A stretch of DNA of 64,000 bases from assembly GCA_048213135.1 (NCBI GenBank), contig PS015245.1, positions 49,373-113,372 of the forward strand, given 5' to 3'. Numbering within the stretch: position 1 is the first letter of the stretch; every line of letters begins with the position of its first letter. A program made the position numbers and the translations under genes. Positions 45,865 to 58,988 of the stretch are shown here, one piece after another. The stretch comes from Reclinomonas americana ATCC 50394. Lineage: Eukaryota > Jakobida > Jakobea > Jakobida. The notes beneath the pieces were generated by a model. That model was given only the letters and a program-made list of their open reading frames with translations. It made no database searches and had not been told where the DNA came from.

Positions 45865-48800
45865 ATGTCGGTCTTCTTCCGTTTCTTCGCAGGTGAGTGG
45901 GTTGATCGCTGGAGGGAGAGAGTGTGAGGAAAGTGTGTGTGGTGACATGTTCGCGCGCGCGCTCTGCAGAGACGGTGGCGGATCAGGTGCCGGTGTCGTC
46001 CAGTCACATCTCGGTGGGCGAGTTGAAGCGGTTGGTGATGGAGAAGCGGCGCATGAGTCGCTCCACGGACTTTGACTTGCAGTTTACACATGCGGAGACT
46101 GGTGAAGGTGTGCCTCATCTTTGTGTGCGTGCAAGAGAGAGCGGGCTGTGCGAGGCGTGCTGTGTGCGTGTGCTAGTGTGTGTGCGCGTGGCGAGTGTGT
46201 GTGAGAAGCATGTCGGTCATCTCACTTTTTTGGTGTGTGGTGCAATGCAGAGTTTGACCGCGATACGTCACTGATTCCTCGCAACATCTGCGTGGTGGTG
46301 AAGCGTGTTCCGCGTACCAGGCCGGTTGGTCGTGGCTCGATGATTCTCACAGCGTTGCGTTGCTGCTCCTCTTCTTGATGAGGGGATGATTGACAATTGA
46401 CGTTACAACTAACACGCACACAGCTCGTCGACTGGACCCAAGGAGTCGTCGTCGTCTGCGGCGGCCGCGGCAGCAGCAGCAGCATCTGGAGCCACGCACG
46501 GAGGGATGGGGGGAGGAGGAGGAGGACAGGCGTCTGCCACCATGGGCTCGTCGAGTGTGTCAGCAGCAACGGGTGGCGGTGGTGCATCCAGTGGTGCTGG
46601 TACCGCGGGCGCCACCACGACGGTGCTGGCTGCGGCGCCGGTTGCGACGGCGGCAAGTACGATTTGGTCGGCGCCCGGGCAGCCGCAAGTGCAGCTGACG
46701 GAGGATGAGATGATGCGAATGATGAGCAGGGAGCACAGTCAGCGGCATCGAACGTTGCGTTGTTTTTCTGTTCGTGGTCCCGGAGGTGAGGGGAATGGGC
46801 TGCAGTGCTCACGTGCCGTTTGTTGTACACAGGATGGTTCGTGAGGCGCGCACACAAATGAAAAAGAGCATGCAACAGCTGCGCACAGAGCGAGCACCGA
46901 GAAAGCAAAACACCAAAGGTGTGCCCACCAAGTATCTGAGCAAGACCGGCGACGGCACCGACAATGTGCAAATGAAGCCGATTGCCGACGAGTTGCGTCT
47001 CCCCGCCTTTTGTTGTGTGTCTCCTTCGTTGTTGTTGTTGACCGGCTGCACAGATCTCAGTTCACCAGCATGCTGAAGAAGCTGGCGGCGTCCGTGGGCG
47101 ATGCCTCGTTCTTGTGCCCGCTGAGTCACAAGTGGATGGTGGATCCGGTGCGCACAGCATGCTGCAATCACGCCTACAATCGACCTGGTGAGTCGCGCCG
47201 TGCAGCGCGAGAGATAATGAATGGCGGGTGCTTTGTTTGTGGCTGACTGTGAACTCGCCAGCCATTGTGGAGTACTTGAACACGCACGACGGTCGGTGCC
47301 CAGAGTGTGCGTCCGTGATCGACCCGGTTGCCGACCTCAAGCAATACGTGCAGCTGCGAGATCAAGTCCGGAAAGCACGAGAGAAGATTGCGCAAGGTGA
47401 GAGTGGCTGAAGAGAGAGAGAGATGGATAGAGGAGGAGAAGTAGAGAAGTGAGTGAGTTGAGTGAGTGGTAGTACGTGGCTGGGCCGGCGAACGACGGGT
47501 GGCGATGATAATGGTGCCGCGCATGGACCGCAAGTGCTGCGAAACTAGGCTGTCTCGTGATCTTGGCGCGCATGTGGGTGAAGAACGATGGATCGATCGC
47601 ACATGCCGATGGATGGTGAGTGTACGAGGTCGCCAAGGGATGCCATGGAAGAGGCAGCTCGTGTGGGCACACGCAAGGGCATGCAGCTCGTGAATAAAAT
47701 ACGGAGGCGTGCATCGATGGAGTGCTGCCTGCTGTTGTTGCCCTTGCGTGCGCCGGCCGGGTTGTTTTTTCTTCTGTGGTTTCCCTTGGCGCCTCGTCAC
47801 TCGTCCCAGACGCTCTCGGAGGGTCGGACCGGCGCTGGCTTCTTGGGTTTTAGAGCTAGTTTTCTGCAGTCAGACGAGAGACAGGGTGAGAGGCAGCGAT
47901 GGTGGTGGTGGTGGTGGTGGCTGTGATGGAGGAGGAGGAAGAAAATAACAGTTGCACGTGGTGCATCGGCTGCTTCTCTTGATGTGTTTTCTCGGGCGCT
48001 GTTGCTCTGTGTTCAACTGCATGCATGTGTTTGTGTGTATTGGGTTCGTGTGTGATGATTGCCGGTGGCCCGGCTGTGGCGGTTCCTCCTCTTGCATCGC
48101 AGCATCGACATTTTTCTTTCGCCGTAGACAGGGACAGTGAGGGAAAAGAGCTTGGTGGTGGTGGTTTTTTTGTTCTGGCAGGCGTGTTTATTGTTCGTCC
48201 ACATTTTGCAGAGGGTCGACCCGATCCAGTTGAAGAGGCGGAGCGAGCAGCGGCTGCCGAAGAGGAGGCTCGACGGCAGCTGGCCGCAGCTGAGGCTGAG
48301 GAGGACGAAGAGGAAGACGAGGATGACGAAGAAGAAGATCATCAGGACGGCGCGTCGCACGGCAGCGGAGAGGCTGCGGCCGAGAGAACCGGCACACCGC
48401 CGCAGCAGGAGCAGCAGCAAAACGGTGATGCGGCAGCACCGATTGCTGGCGGCGAACCGCTGAAGAGTGTCGGTGACGTCGCGGCGGAGAACACACCGAC
48501 GCCGACACCGCAGCCGGTGGTGGTGGTGGACGGCCTGCTGGAGGCACCAACGGCGAAACCGCAGCGCCTACAGTCGCTCGACGATGCGACGCGTTCGGCC
48601 ATGGCGATGCCGCTCCGCGCAGAACTGAAACATGTGGGGCCACCGACGCTGACACCAGGCCAGCCGCTGATGACTCCTGCGATGTACATGATGCCTAACG
48701 GCGCACCGATGGTGTCACCCTATGCTCCGCATGTTGCCATGCAGCCGTATCGTGGTTTCGCACCTCCTCCACCCCATCACCCATCGCTTTACCATGCACC

Positions 48801-50571
48801 CATGCCGCCCTACGGACACATGCCTCCTCACTATTACGGCGGCGCTGCTGGTGGAGGTGGACGCTATCCGGGTCCCGGAGGCCCTCCGTTCATGCCACCG
48901 CCGATGCACGGCGGGCAACCGTCCTCGTCGTCGTCATCTGTCGGAGGCAGAGGAGGAGGTCGGCACCGATCCCCGTCACCAGTCGATCGCAATCGCTACC
49001 ACAATCGGCATTCGTCGCGTCGTTCGAGATCCAGGTCGCGGTCGCCAGCACACGACACGAGGCACCCTCGTCGGCGCGAGTCGAGTCGCGAGCGCCGCTC
49101 CAGCCGCGATCGGGACAGTGATCGCCGTCGGCGCAGCCGTTCTCGCGAAGATCGCCGCCACAGCAGCAAGGATCGGGACAGCACTGGCGGCGCGAAGGCT
49201 GAACGCGACAAGGAGACCGAAAAGAATGTGGAGGCCTCGACACCGACGGCTGGTGACGATAGTGTGGCGGGCGATACCAAGCCGTCGGCGAGCGTCGTCG
49301 AGGCGGCCATGGCGGTGGCCGAGGGCTGGAAGAAGGACAAGCCGTCGAGTGGTGAGCGCGATCGCTCGTCGCGGAAACGAGCGCCGGAAGGCGAGGCAGC
49401 GGTGGAGGGTGGCGCCGAAGAGGACGAGCGTGCACGGAAACGTGCGAGGCGATCACGGTCACCGAGGCGCAGCAGTGATGGCGATGACCGTTCCAGGCGG
49501 CGACGTGAGGAGGCGGAGAAGGAGACGGAGGCACCAAAGGACGCCGAACGCGATGACCGTTCCAAGCGGCGGCGTGAGGAGGCGGAGAAGGAGGCGTCGA
49601 AAGACGTCGCGACGCAGCGCAGTGGCGAGGGCGATGAAGGTCGCAGTGGCGGTGATCGTTCCAAGCGACGACGTGAGGAGGTGGAGAAGGAGAAGGAGGC
49701 GTCGTCCACAAAGGACGCCACCGAGACGGACGACACACGGCCAACGAAGCGACAGCGCACGGAGAGTGGCGCAAGCAGCAAGAAGGAGGAGCACAAGTCG
49801 TCGCGCGACAGCGGTGCCTCGGAGGAGAGTCGCAGGCGGTCGAGTCGCGACGAGTCGGTGAAGGAGTTGTCGTCGTCGTCGTCGCAGCCTTCTCGGGAAC
49901 GTGAGCGGGATCGCGGAGAAGACAAGGGCAAGAGCACTTCGTCCTCCTCCTCCTCTCGACATGGAGGCGACAGGGAACGCAAGCCCGAAGGCAGCAGCAG
50001 CAGCAGCAGCACGACCAAGGAGCGATCGCACAAGGAGGCGACGGCGGAGAAGTCCAGCAGCAATCGCGAACGCAAGGAGCGTCGCGACTCGGACAGTGCT
50101 ACCACCACTACTACCGCTTCATCGTCGTCGTCCTCTTCCCGCCGACGTGAGTCCACGGACAAGGAGGGTGAACGCAAGGAGCGGAGACGCGAGTCGACAG
50201 ACAAGGAGGGTGAGCGGAAGAAGCAAGAGTCCACGGACAAGGAGGGTGAGCGGAAGGAGCGGAAGCACGGATCCACGGAGAAGGAGGGTGAGCGTAAGGA
50301 GCGGAGACACGAGTCCACGGACAAGGAGGGTGAGCGGAAGGAGCGGAAGCACGAGTCCACGGACAAGGAGGGTGAGCGGAAGGAGCGGAGACACGAGTCG
50401 AGCTCCGACCGCCGTGATCGCGACAAGGACGGCAGCAGCGATCGACGACGACACGAATCTGGATCGAGTCGCAGCAGCAGGGATAAGGAACGCCGTAGCA
50501 GCAAGAGCGACGGCGAGCCGCCACCAACAGCGATGGAGGTCGATCGAGGTGCGGCCGCTGCGGCTGTGTAG
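45865..50571 (+). CDS. RBBP6/Mpe1-like protein: DWNN domain, RING/U-box-type finger, RS-rich tail
   Basis: A pre-mRNA 3'-end processing factor and putative E3 ubiquitin ligase. ATG at 45865: MSVFFRFFAETVADQVPVSS, HISVGELKRLVMEKRRM, FDLQFTHAETGEEFDRDTSL and IPRNICVVVKRVP form the DWNN ubiquitin-like domain, closely following RBBP6. GTTGCG introns at 46355, 46754 and 46992 all restore frame. After a Gly/Ala-rich linker comes the finger FLCPLSHKWMVDPVRTACCN, then GRCPECASVIDP. No CCHC zinc knuckle (CxxCxxxGHxxxxC), usual between DWNN and finger in this family, is visible. An 815-bp intron (47397-48211) joins in phase to a very long exon: acidic, Pro/Gly-rich, then an Arg/Ser domain with repeated SKRRREEAEKE and a 14-residue repeat. 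Stop at 50569-50571. Confidence 0.88.
50146..50399 (+). repeat. Six 12-14-residue repeats in the RS tail
   Basis: Six imperfect copies of STDKEGERKERRHE (variants end RRRE, KKQE, RKHG and RKHE) in the coding frame of the RBBP6-like gene. The near-identical 42-bp DNA units indicate recent slippage or unequal exchange, and length is likely polymorphic. Confidence 0.85.
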
Positions 50572-50589
50572 AATGATAATTTACAGTAG

Positions 50590-50595
50590 AATAAA
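50590..50595 (+). terminator. AATAAA polyadenylation signal of the RBBP6-like gene
   Basis: A canonical AATAAA lies 18 bp after the stop codon, implying a very short 3'UTR. Confidence 0.6.
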
Positions 50596-50852
50596 AACAC
50601 AACAAGAACAACGTATCCGGGGGAGGGCCGTCGGTGGGTACAGGTGTGTTGTGATTGGCTTCACCTTCCGTGTGCGTGCACACACTCCCTCCGAAGGAGG
50701 GCGAGCAGCGAGAGAGAGAGAGCGCCACACGAAACGCTCGTTTGCTCACCCTCGCTGCAGCAGGCACAGAGACACGTCGTGCAGTAAGGTGAGTCAGCGA
50801 GAGCACTGTCGCTGCGAAGGCATACGTTTATGGAGTTCTTCACGCTGCAGAA
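50596..50852. other. Intergenic region, nothing recognised
   Basis: No supported gene. It must hold the promoter of the small gene at 50853. Confidence 0.4.
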
Positions 50853-51353
50853 ATGTCTTTAACTTCTGGTCATGGCGCCGGCACACCGAGTACTTCTGGG
50901 GGCTCGGAGAGTGCTTGTGATCAAGTATCGCCCATGCTTGTGACAGATGATGCACTCGTGGATCCTGCGAGAGGTGGGATCCGGACTGCGCATTACTGCT
51001 ATTGCGGTCGGTCACGAACCCACTGATCATCTCTGCGTGCAGTCAGCCTCGATGATCTGCTGGCGCTCGATACGCGTGAGGGAAACGAGGAGAACAAGCG
51101 GCGCGTGCAGATCCTGTCCGACAGACTGGAGAGCTTGTCGCTGGCTGATCCACGGCCAAGTCCTGCAGGTGCTGTACACGATACATGGACCTGGCTCGTG
51201 CAAATGTCCACTGTTGTGCCTCGTATTCCTGATTTGCATTCCCAAGCAGAGGCTGTAAGACGCGCCCATCTTCTGCTTGTCTGCGTCGGAAAAATCGACG
51301 GATCTCTGGCTGCTCCCGCGCTTGAACCCGAGCCGGACGATGACGGCTGGTAA
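50853..51353 (+). CDS. Small two-exon protein, unknown function
   Basis: The ATG at 50853 (MSLTSGHGAGTPSTSGG, then VTDDALVDPAR) runs to a GTGGG donor at 50974. The acceptor at 51041-51042 joins in phase to VSLDDLLALDTREGNEENKR, RVQILSDRLESLSL and a helical stretch ending EPEPDDDGW at the TAA, 51351-51353. About 140 residues: Ser/Gly-rich N-terminus, one amphipathic helix able to coil, acidic C-terminal tip. No family recognised. Frame continuity and composition support a real gene; a further intron in the second exon is possible. Confidence 0.5.
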
Positions 51354-51689
51354 CCATAACCGATGAGGTGGTCGATGGTTGGACCTGGTCCAAGCTGCAA
51401 GAGATGGCTGCGCTGCAGCTGCGCACTGGCGTTTAGTGTTGGTGAATGAATTCGAATTTGCTGGTATTGCATGCTGCTGCCTGCGTTTCATTCCCGCGGC
51501 AATAACAACTTTACTGATCCAACAAGCAGCACTGCTGCATGCACATGACGATCACCATCTTGAGTATCCCGTGAAGATCGCAGTTCTCGACTTGTTCGGA
51601 GCTCCGAGAGCGAACACGCACACACAAGTAACCTGCTGCTGCCTCAAGACTGGTGTCTGTGTTGATGTTTTGGATACGGTTGGACTTGG

Positions 51690-52290
51690 TCATCAAGACA
51701 GTTGTTGCTTGTATGTTGGTGAATGAATTTGTTGTGTTGTTGAGCACCAGAGGCGCAGCGCAGCGCTGCGATGAGAAAAGCTTAAGTCGACGTCGAAATG
51801 TCCAATGCTGGCGTTTGCAGGTATGATCGCCTGCATCTCGACTTGCTCACTGTTTCCATGAAGCCTCAGTTGTTGGTGCGCCGTCAAGATGGTGGTCAGA
51901 ATCCACCGGTGTTGCTGGTTGGTTTGTGCTTGTTGCCTGCGCGCGGGAAATAATGTACATTTGCATGCTTGTCCAGCACGCTTCGTGACGAGTTCCCCTT
52001 TCGGCGGTCCTGGAGCGCACGCCACACATTTTCGCCGCTCCCGGTGAAACACCACCTCCATCCCACAATTCCGAGCGGCAAACGACTACGCGGAGGTTGC
52101 GGAGAGAATCACAATCCGGACAACGGTATTTGTTTTCACCGGAAATGGCGTGCACGGGAACATCCATCCACCGGCGCCGCGGCAAAAACGACGGAACGCA
52201 ACGCACACTGCACACCCCCCAGCCAACACCCACCGTTGCAGCAACAGACCACACAATCGAAAAAAATGTATTGAGTACTCCACCGAATTG
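51690..52290 (-). pseudogene. Possible degenerate ubiquitin-specific-protease fragment
   Basis: On the minus strand near 52050-52180 one frame reads VHAISGENKYRCPDCDSLRN, which resembles the SGxNKYxCxxC metal-binding ribbon of USP-type deubiquitinases. About 200 bp further on, another frame reads ILTTILTAHQQLRLHGNSEQ, vaguely like the LPxxLxxxLKRF segment that follows in USPs. Frames are broken and no catalytic Cys or His box is seen. The rest of 51354-52408 shows nothing supportable. This is a weak call. Confidence 0.22.
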
Positions 52291-52408
52291 GAAGGAGATC
52301 ATGAAACGGCAGCGCACGGTTCATCATTGTTTGCGCGCATCTCCGCGCAGCGGTGAATAAACACGGCCAGTGCACACACAGAGAACCACCACGCGAAAGA
52401 GACTGAGG

Positions 52409-52670
52409 ATGACAACACGGTTACCTCTTGTACACGCCATTGTGTACTCTGACGGCGACCGACCTCAACAAGTCGATCAAGACGACGACGACGATGGAGA
52501 AGAAGACGAAGAAGACGATGATGATGAGGAGAACGATGAGACAAGAGCACTGGTTGCTGCGTGCGAGCGTGCCATTACACAGTGTCTCAACACAGACGAT
52601 GAGAGTGAGACAGCGGCGGCGGCAGAGGCCAAGGTCGCACATGCGGTGTCGTGTATTCATCAAGGTGCGA

Positions 52671-52721
<51 letters not shown>

Positions 52722-55139
52722 ACACTCGCACACACTCACACTCACACTCCTCTGTCTGTCTGTTCTTGTCCACAGCCAGCACGCATCTGACATCGGATCT
52801 GTTGTCGACTCTGTTGCCGTGGCTATTGCCGTCGCTGGAGCTGAGCACGCACAGTGAGCCTTCGTCGGTGGCCATTCGCCTGCTGGAGGCACTGCTCACT
52901 GGTGAGTAAGAGGCAGAGACGGACGAGACACATGGCTGTATCATGATCTTGTTCTTCTCCTTCTCGTCCTCTGTCTTGTTCCTCTTCTCCCTGTCCCCCT
53001 CCACGTCCTCCTTCTCCTCCTCCCCCCCTCTTTCTCCCTGTCCCCCTCCACCTCTTCCTTCTCTGTCTTGTCCTTTTCCTTCCTGTTGTTCTCGTTTCGT
53101 TTGTTCTGTTCCTTTGTCTCCCTGTGCTCCTCGCCCTTTTTCCCCTTCTCCCATATCTCTTCTCCTCTTCTCCTCCTTCTCCCCCCTTCTCCTTGTCCTC
53201 CCTTCTCACGATTTCTGGACGTGCGCGCGCACGCTATACAGCAAGCGAGGTCTCTCGCACACTCTTCCATCGATACGGAGGCACCAGCAAGCTGGTGGCA
53301 CGACTGGCACACGATGAGAGCGATGTGGTGGCACTGATGCTGCTGGCGGTGTGCACGCGGCCGCATCGATTGTCGCTGGATCAGACGCGGCTGCTGGTGG
53401 CCAGTGGGGGCGAATTGGCGACCGTGAGTCGCGTATGTGATGCGCACGCGCTGTGTTTGCGACGGTTGACGACGCTGGAGAATGTGCTGGAGACCACGCA
53501 TGGTGAGTGACCTTTAGTGTGTGTGTGTGAGGAACGCTTTGGTTTAGATGACCAATAACAACAGTGCGTTCAGATCGAGTACGCCGCTGGCTGCAACGAT
53601 ATCTGGTGATCCGGACAGAGTTTCTGCAGCAGTGCACCATCACCTTCTTCACCGCCGATCGCGAAGTGTGTTTGCGATTGCTGCTGTTGCTGCTGCGCGT
53701 CACATTCAGTTGCGCCTCGCTGCATGTTTTTCGCTGCCTTCCTCTTTCGCTGTTTGTTGACTTGGCGATGAGCAGAAAACACTCGGGCCTGCCTGGCTCT
53801 CATCTCCCAGGCCTCGCTGCTGGATGTGTTGGCGCAGCAACTGGAGATACTGCAGACTGGAGCGGGTGGTTCGTGCGCGTTTGCCAACAGCACCATCTTG
53901 AGATTGTTCGAGCGTCTGCGCCTCGAGTTGCAAAGAGTACCTGCACGGTGCGTGTGGAGCTGTACGCAAGGCGGTTATGTGCGCGTTGCTAAATAGCAGT
54001 GATTTTCGGTCTCACAGAGCGAGACTGCTGACCGGTTGCTCGCCGCGGACCACCGAGCTGCTGCTGTCGACGACGTGCCTCCTGCCAGTCATTCCCACCG
54101 TCAGTTGCGTCTCACCTGTTCTTGCTGTCCGCATTTCTGCTGCTGACCTCTTGTCTGCAAAGACGGACTGCTCGGCACCTCCAGCTCTTCGCACGACAGC
54201 GACGATGTGGGTGTGGATGTTGACGGCGGCTACCTCGTGTTGGACAAGGACGCCTACGATCCCTTCCCCGTGGACGCTGGTGAGTACATTGAGCGATTTT
54301 GTCTTTATTCTCTCTCCCCCCTGGCTCACGCTGCCCCCTCCCACTCGCAGAGGTCATGGCGCAGAGTGCCGGCACCTCGGCGTCTCCCAAGCGCAAGCCA
54401 TCCATTCTGTCGCCGTCGTCGTCCATGCCATCGATCGTCGCTGCGGCCACCGCCGCAGTGATGCCGCCGTCGTCGATCGGCACCGATACCGCGTTCACGG
54501 TGCGCAGGAGAAGGAAGATGCGGAAATTCCGCTCCGACACTGCCGCCTCGCGCCGTGTCAGCGAGCCATGTGCGTAGCAGCTGCTGCTGTGCTCTTATCT
54601 TGATTCGCCACTCATTTCGCTGACGTGCAGTGCAAGACGACGACTCGGACGAGAGACGCGCAATACCCTACGTCGATTCGCTGTCCGCCGGCGGTGGTGG
54701 TGGTGGCATCGGTGGCGGTGGTGGACGCACCGTCACGACCGTGAGCACCGCCTGCTCATCGTGCGAACAGGATTCGTGCCTGGCCACCGTGCCGTCGTCG
54801 CCGGTGGTGGCGCACGGCCTGTACGTCATCAGCTCGCGCACCGAGTTGCTGCTGGTGGCGCACAACTCGCCGCACGCCGTCGCCCAGCTCATGGCGTATG
54901 TGCAAGATGGCGGCGACGATCCCGATCTGTGTCGCGCCGTGCGGGAGATCTACGTGTCGTTGGAGAAGGCCGGCGTGGCGCCCCGCAGCTGGTCGTCGGT
55001 GTTCCAGTTGGCGTGCAGTCACGCGCGCGCCGGTCCATGCTCGCAGGTCGGTTGGGCGGCGGTGTCGCATTTCTTGCGCTCGACCATGCCGCTGAGCATG
55101 TTTGACTCGGCGTCGCCCACCGCCGATGCTCACAAGTAG
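52409..55139 (+). CDS. Helical-repeat-like protein, unknown function (multi-exon)
   Basis: ATG at 52409 (MTTRLPLVHAIVYSDGDRPQ) followed by a strong Asp/Glu run. Exons then join in phase: VAHAVSCIHQ to ASTHLTSDLLSTLLPWLLPS; RLLEALLTG to ASEVSRTLFHRYGG; then LVARLAHDESDVVALMLLAV and LQRYLVIRTEFLQQCTITFF; a GTTGCG intron at 53709 to NTRACLALISQASLLDVLAQ; another at 54104 to NGLLGTSSS. The Leu-rich helices look like an armadillo/HEAT-type stack. The C-terminal part is Ser-rich and basic (RRRRKMRKF), then Gly-rich, then a last helical domain (PDLCRAVREIYVSLEKAG) ending ADAHK at the TAG, 55137-55139. No family recognised. A 338-bp CT-rich intron (about 52905-53242) and a (CA)n run (52675-52730) lie inside. 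Confidence 0.68.
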
Positions 55140-55355
55140 TGGAGAGAGAGAGAGAATATTCATTCGATGACGAGTGAGTTGTCGAAAGGTTACGTGTTTT
55201 CTGTTTGTTTTGCTGGTTAGTTTTGCAGCGTAGGCAGTTGGTTGAAGTAGCTGTCGTTATGTAATCTGGGTTCTTGGAGACCAGGGGGAGGGAGGGGACG
55301 TCGATGTGAAGAGAAGGGCGTTGTGAAGTGCGAGGAGCGGGACAACTCGACATGA
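55140..55355. promoter_or_regulatory. Intergenic region before the TRAF/TLDc cluster
   Basis: About 215 bp with no coding signal, presumably the 3'UTR of the previous gene plus the promoter of TLDc copy 1. No recognised motif. Confidence 0.35.
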
Positions 55356-58094
<2,739 letters not shown>

Positions 58095-58236
58095 AACACC
58101 ATCTTTGCCTCAAGTTGTTGTTTCGGAGAAGGGTGCGGCGCGGAGCTGAACAGATCCATGTCGACGTCGACACCAAAGGCAATGGGTGAGGAACCTCCTG
58201 ACTGACGGGACACCACGGCAGCATTCGTTGTGACGG

Positions 58237-58933
58237 ATGGGTTTCGAAGACGCACACGTTGGAGACAGGGGCGGAGAAGGCAGTGGATCTGCTCCTCCCC
58301 TTCCTCCTCCTCCGCCTGCTGCTGCTTCCGAAGATGAGATTGTTCTCGAGCAGCAAGTGATGCGACTCTCTAGCGACAGTGAGGAACAATTCGTGTTCTG
58401 TGTGGTGCGCGCTGTGCATCGTCGCCCTCCATCTGAGGAGGGAGAGAAAGAGGCACAGCCACCGCGTTTGTGGATGGAGCAAGTCGCGCAAGAGTCGCGA
58501 GTGGTGGCGGAGGAATACGTGTGCCCAGTGTGTATGGTGAGTGTTTCTCTCTCTCTCTCTCTCTCTCTNNNNNNNNNNNNNNNNNNNNNNNNNNNNNNNN
58601 NNNNNNNNNNNNNNNNNNNNNNNNNNNNNNNNNNNNNNNNNNNNNNNNNNNNNNNNNNNNNNNNNNNNNNNNNNNNNNNNNNNNNNNNNNNNNNNNNNNN
58701 NNNNNNNNNNNNNNNNNNNNNNNNNNNNNNNNNNNNNNNNNNNNNNNNNNNNNNNNNNNNNNNNNNNNNNNNNNNNNNNNNNNNNNNNNNNNNNNNNNNN
58801 NNNNNNNNNNNNNNNNNCCGTCCGGTTCGGTACGGTGGTAGGTACGTACGGTACGACGGACGACGACGGTACGGACGGTACGGTGGTGGGTCGGAGGAGG
58901 TACGTAGTCGTCGTCGTCGTGTGTGTGTGTGTC

Positions 58934-58988
<55 letters not shown>

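Noticed and set aside
48996-50600. A 534-codon minus-strand open frame rich in Ser/Arg/Leu
   Set aside because: It is the complement of the repetitive RS domain of the RBBP6-like gene; its length comes from biased codon use.
51693-52061. A 122-codon minus-strand ORF as an intact gene
   Set aside because: Mixed composition, no splice signals, frame broken relative to the only recognisable motif.
52675-52730. (CA)n run as a Z-DNA regulatory element
   Set aside because: Similar runs occur in many introns here; nothing singles this one out.
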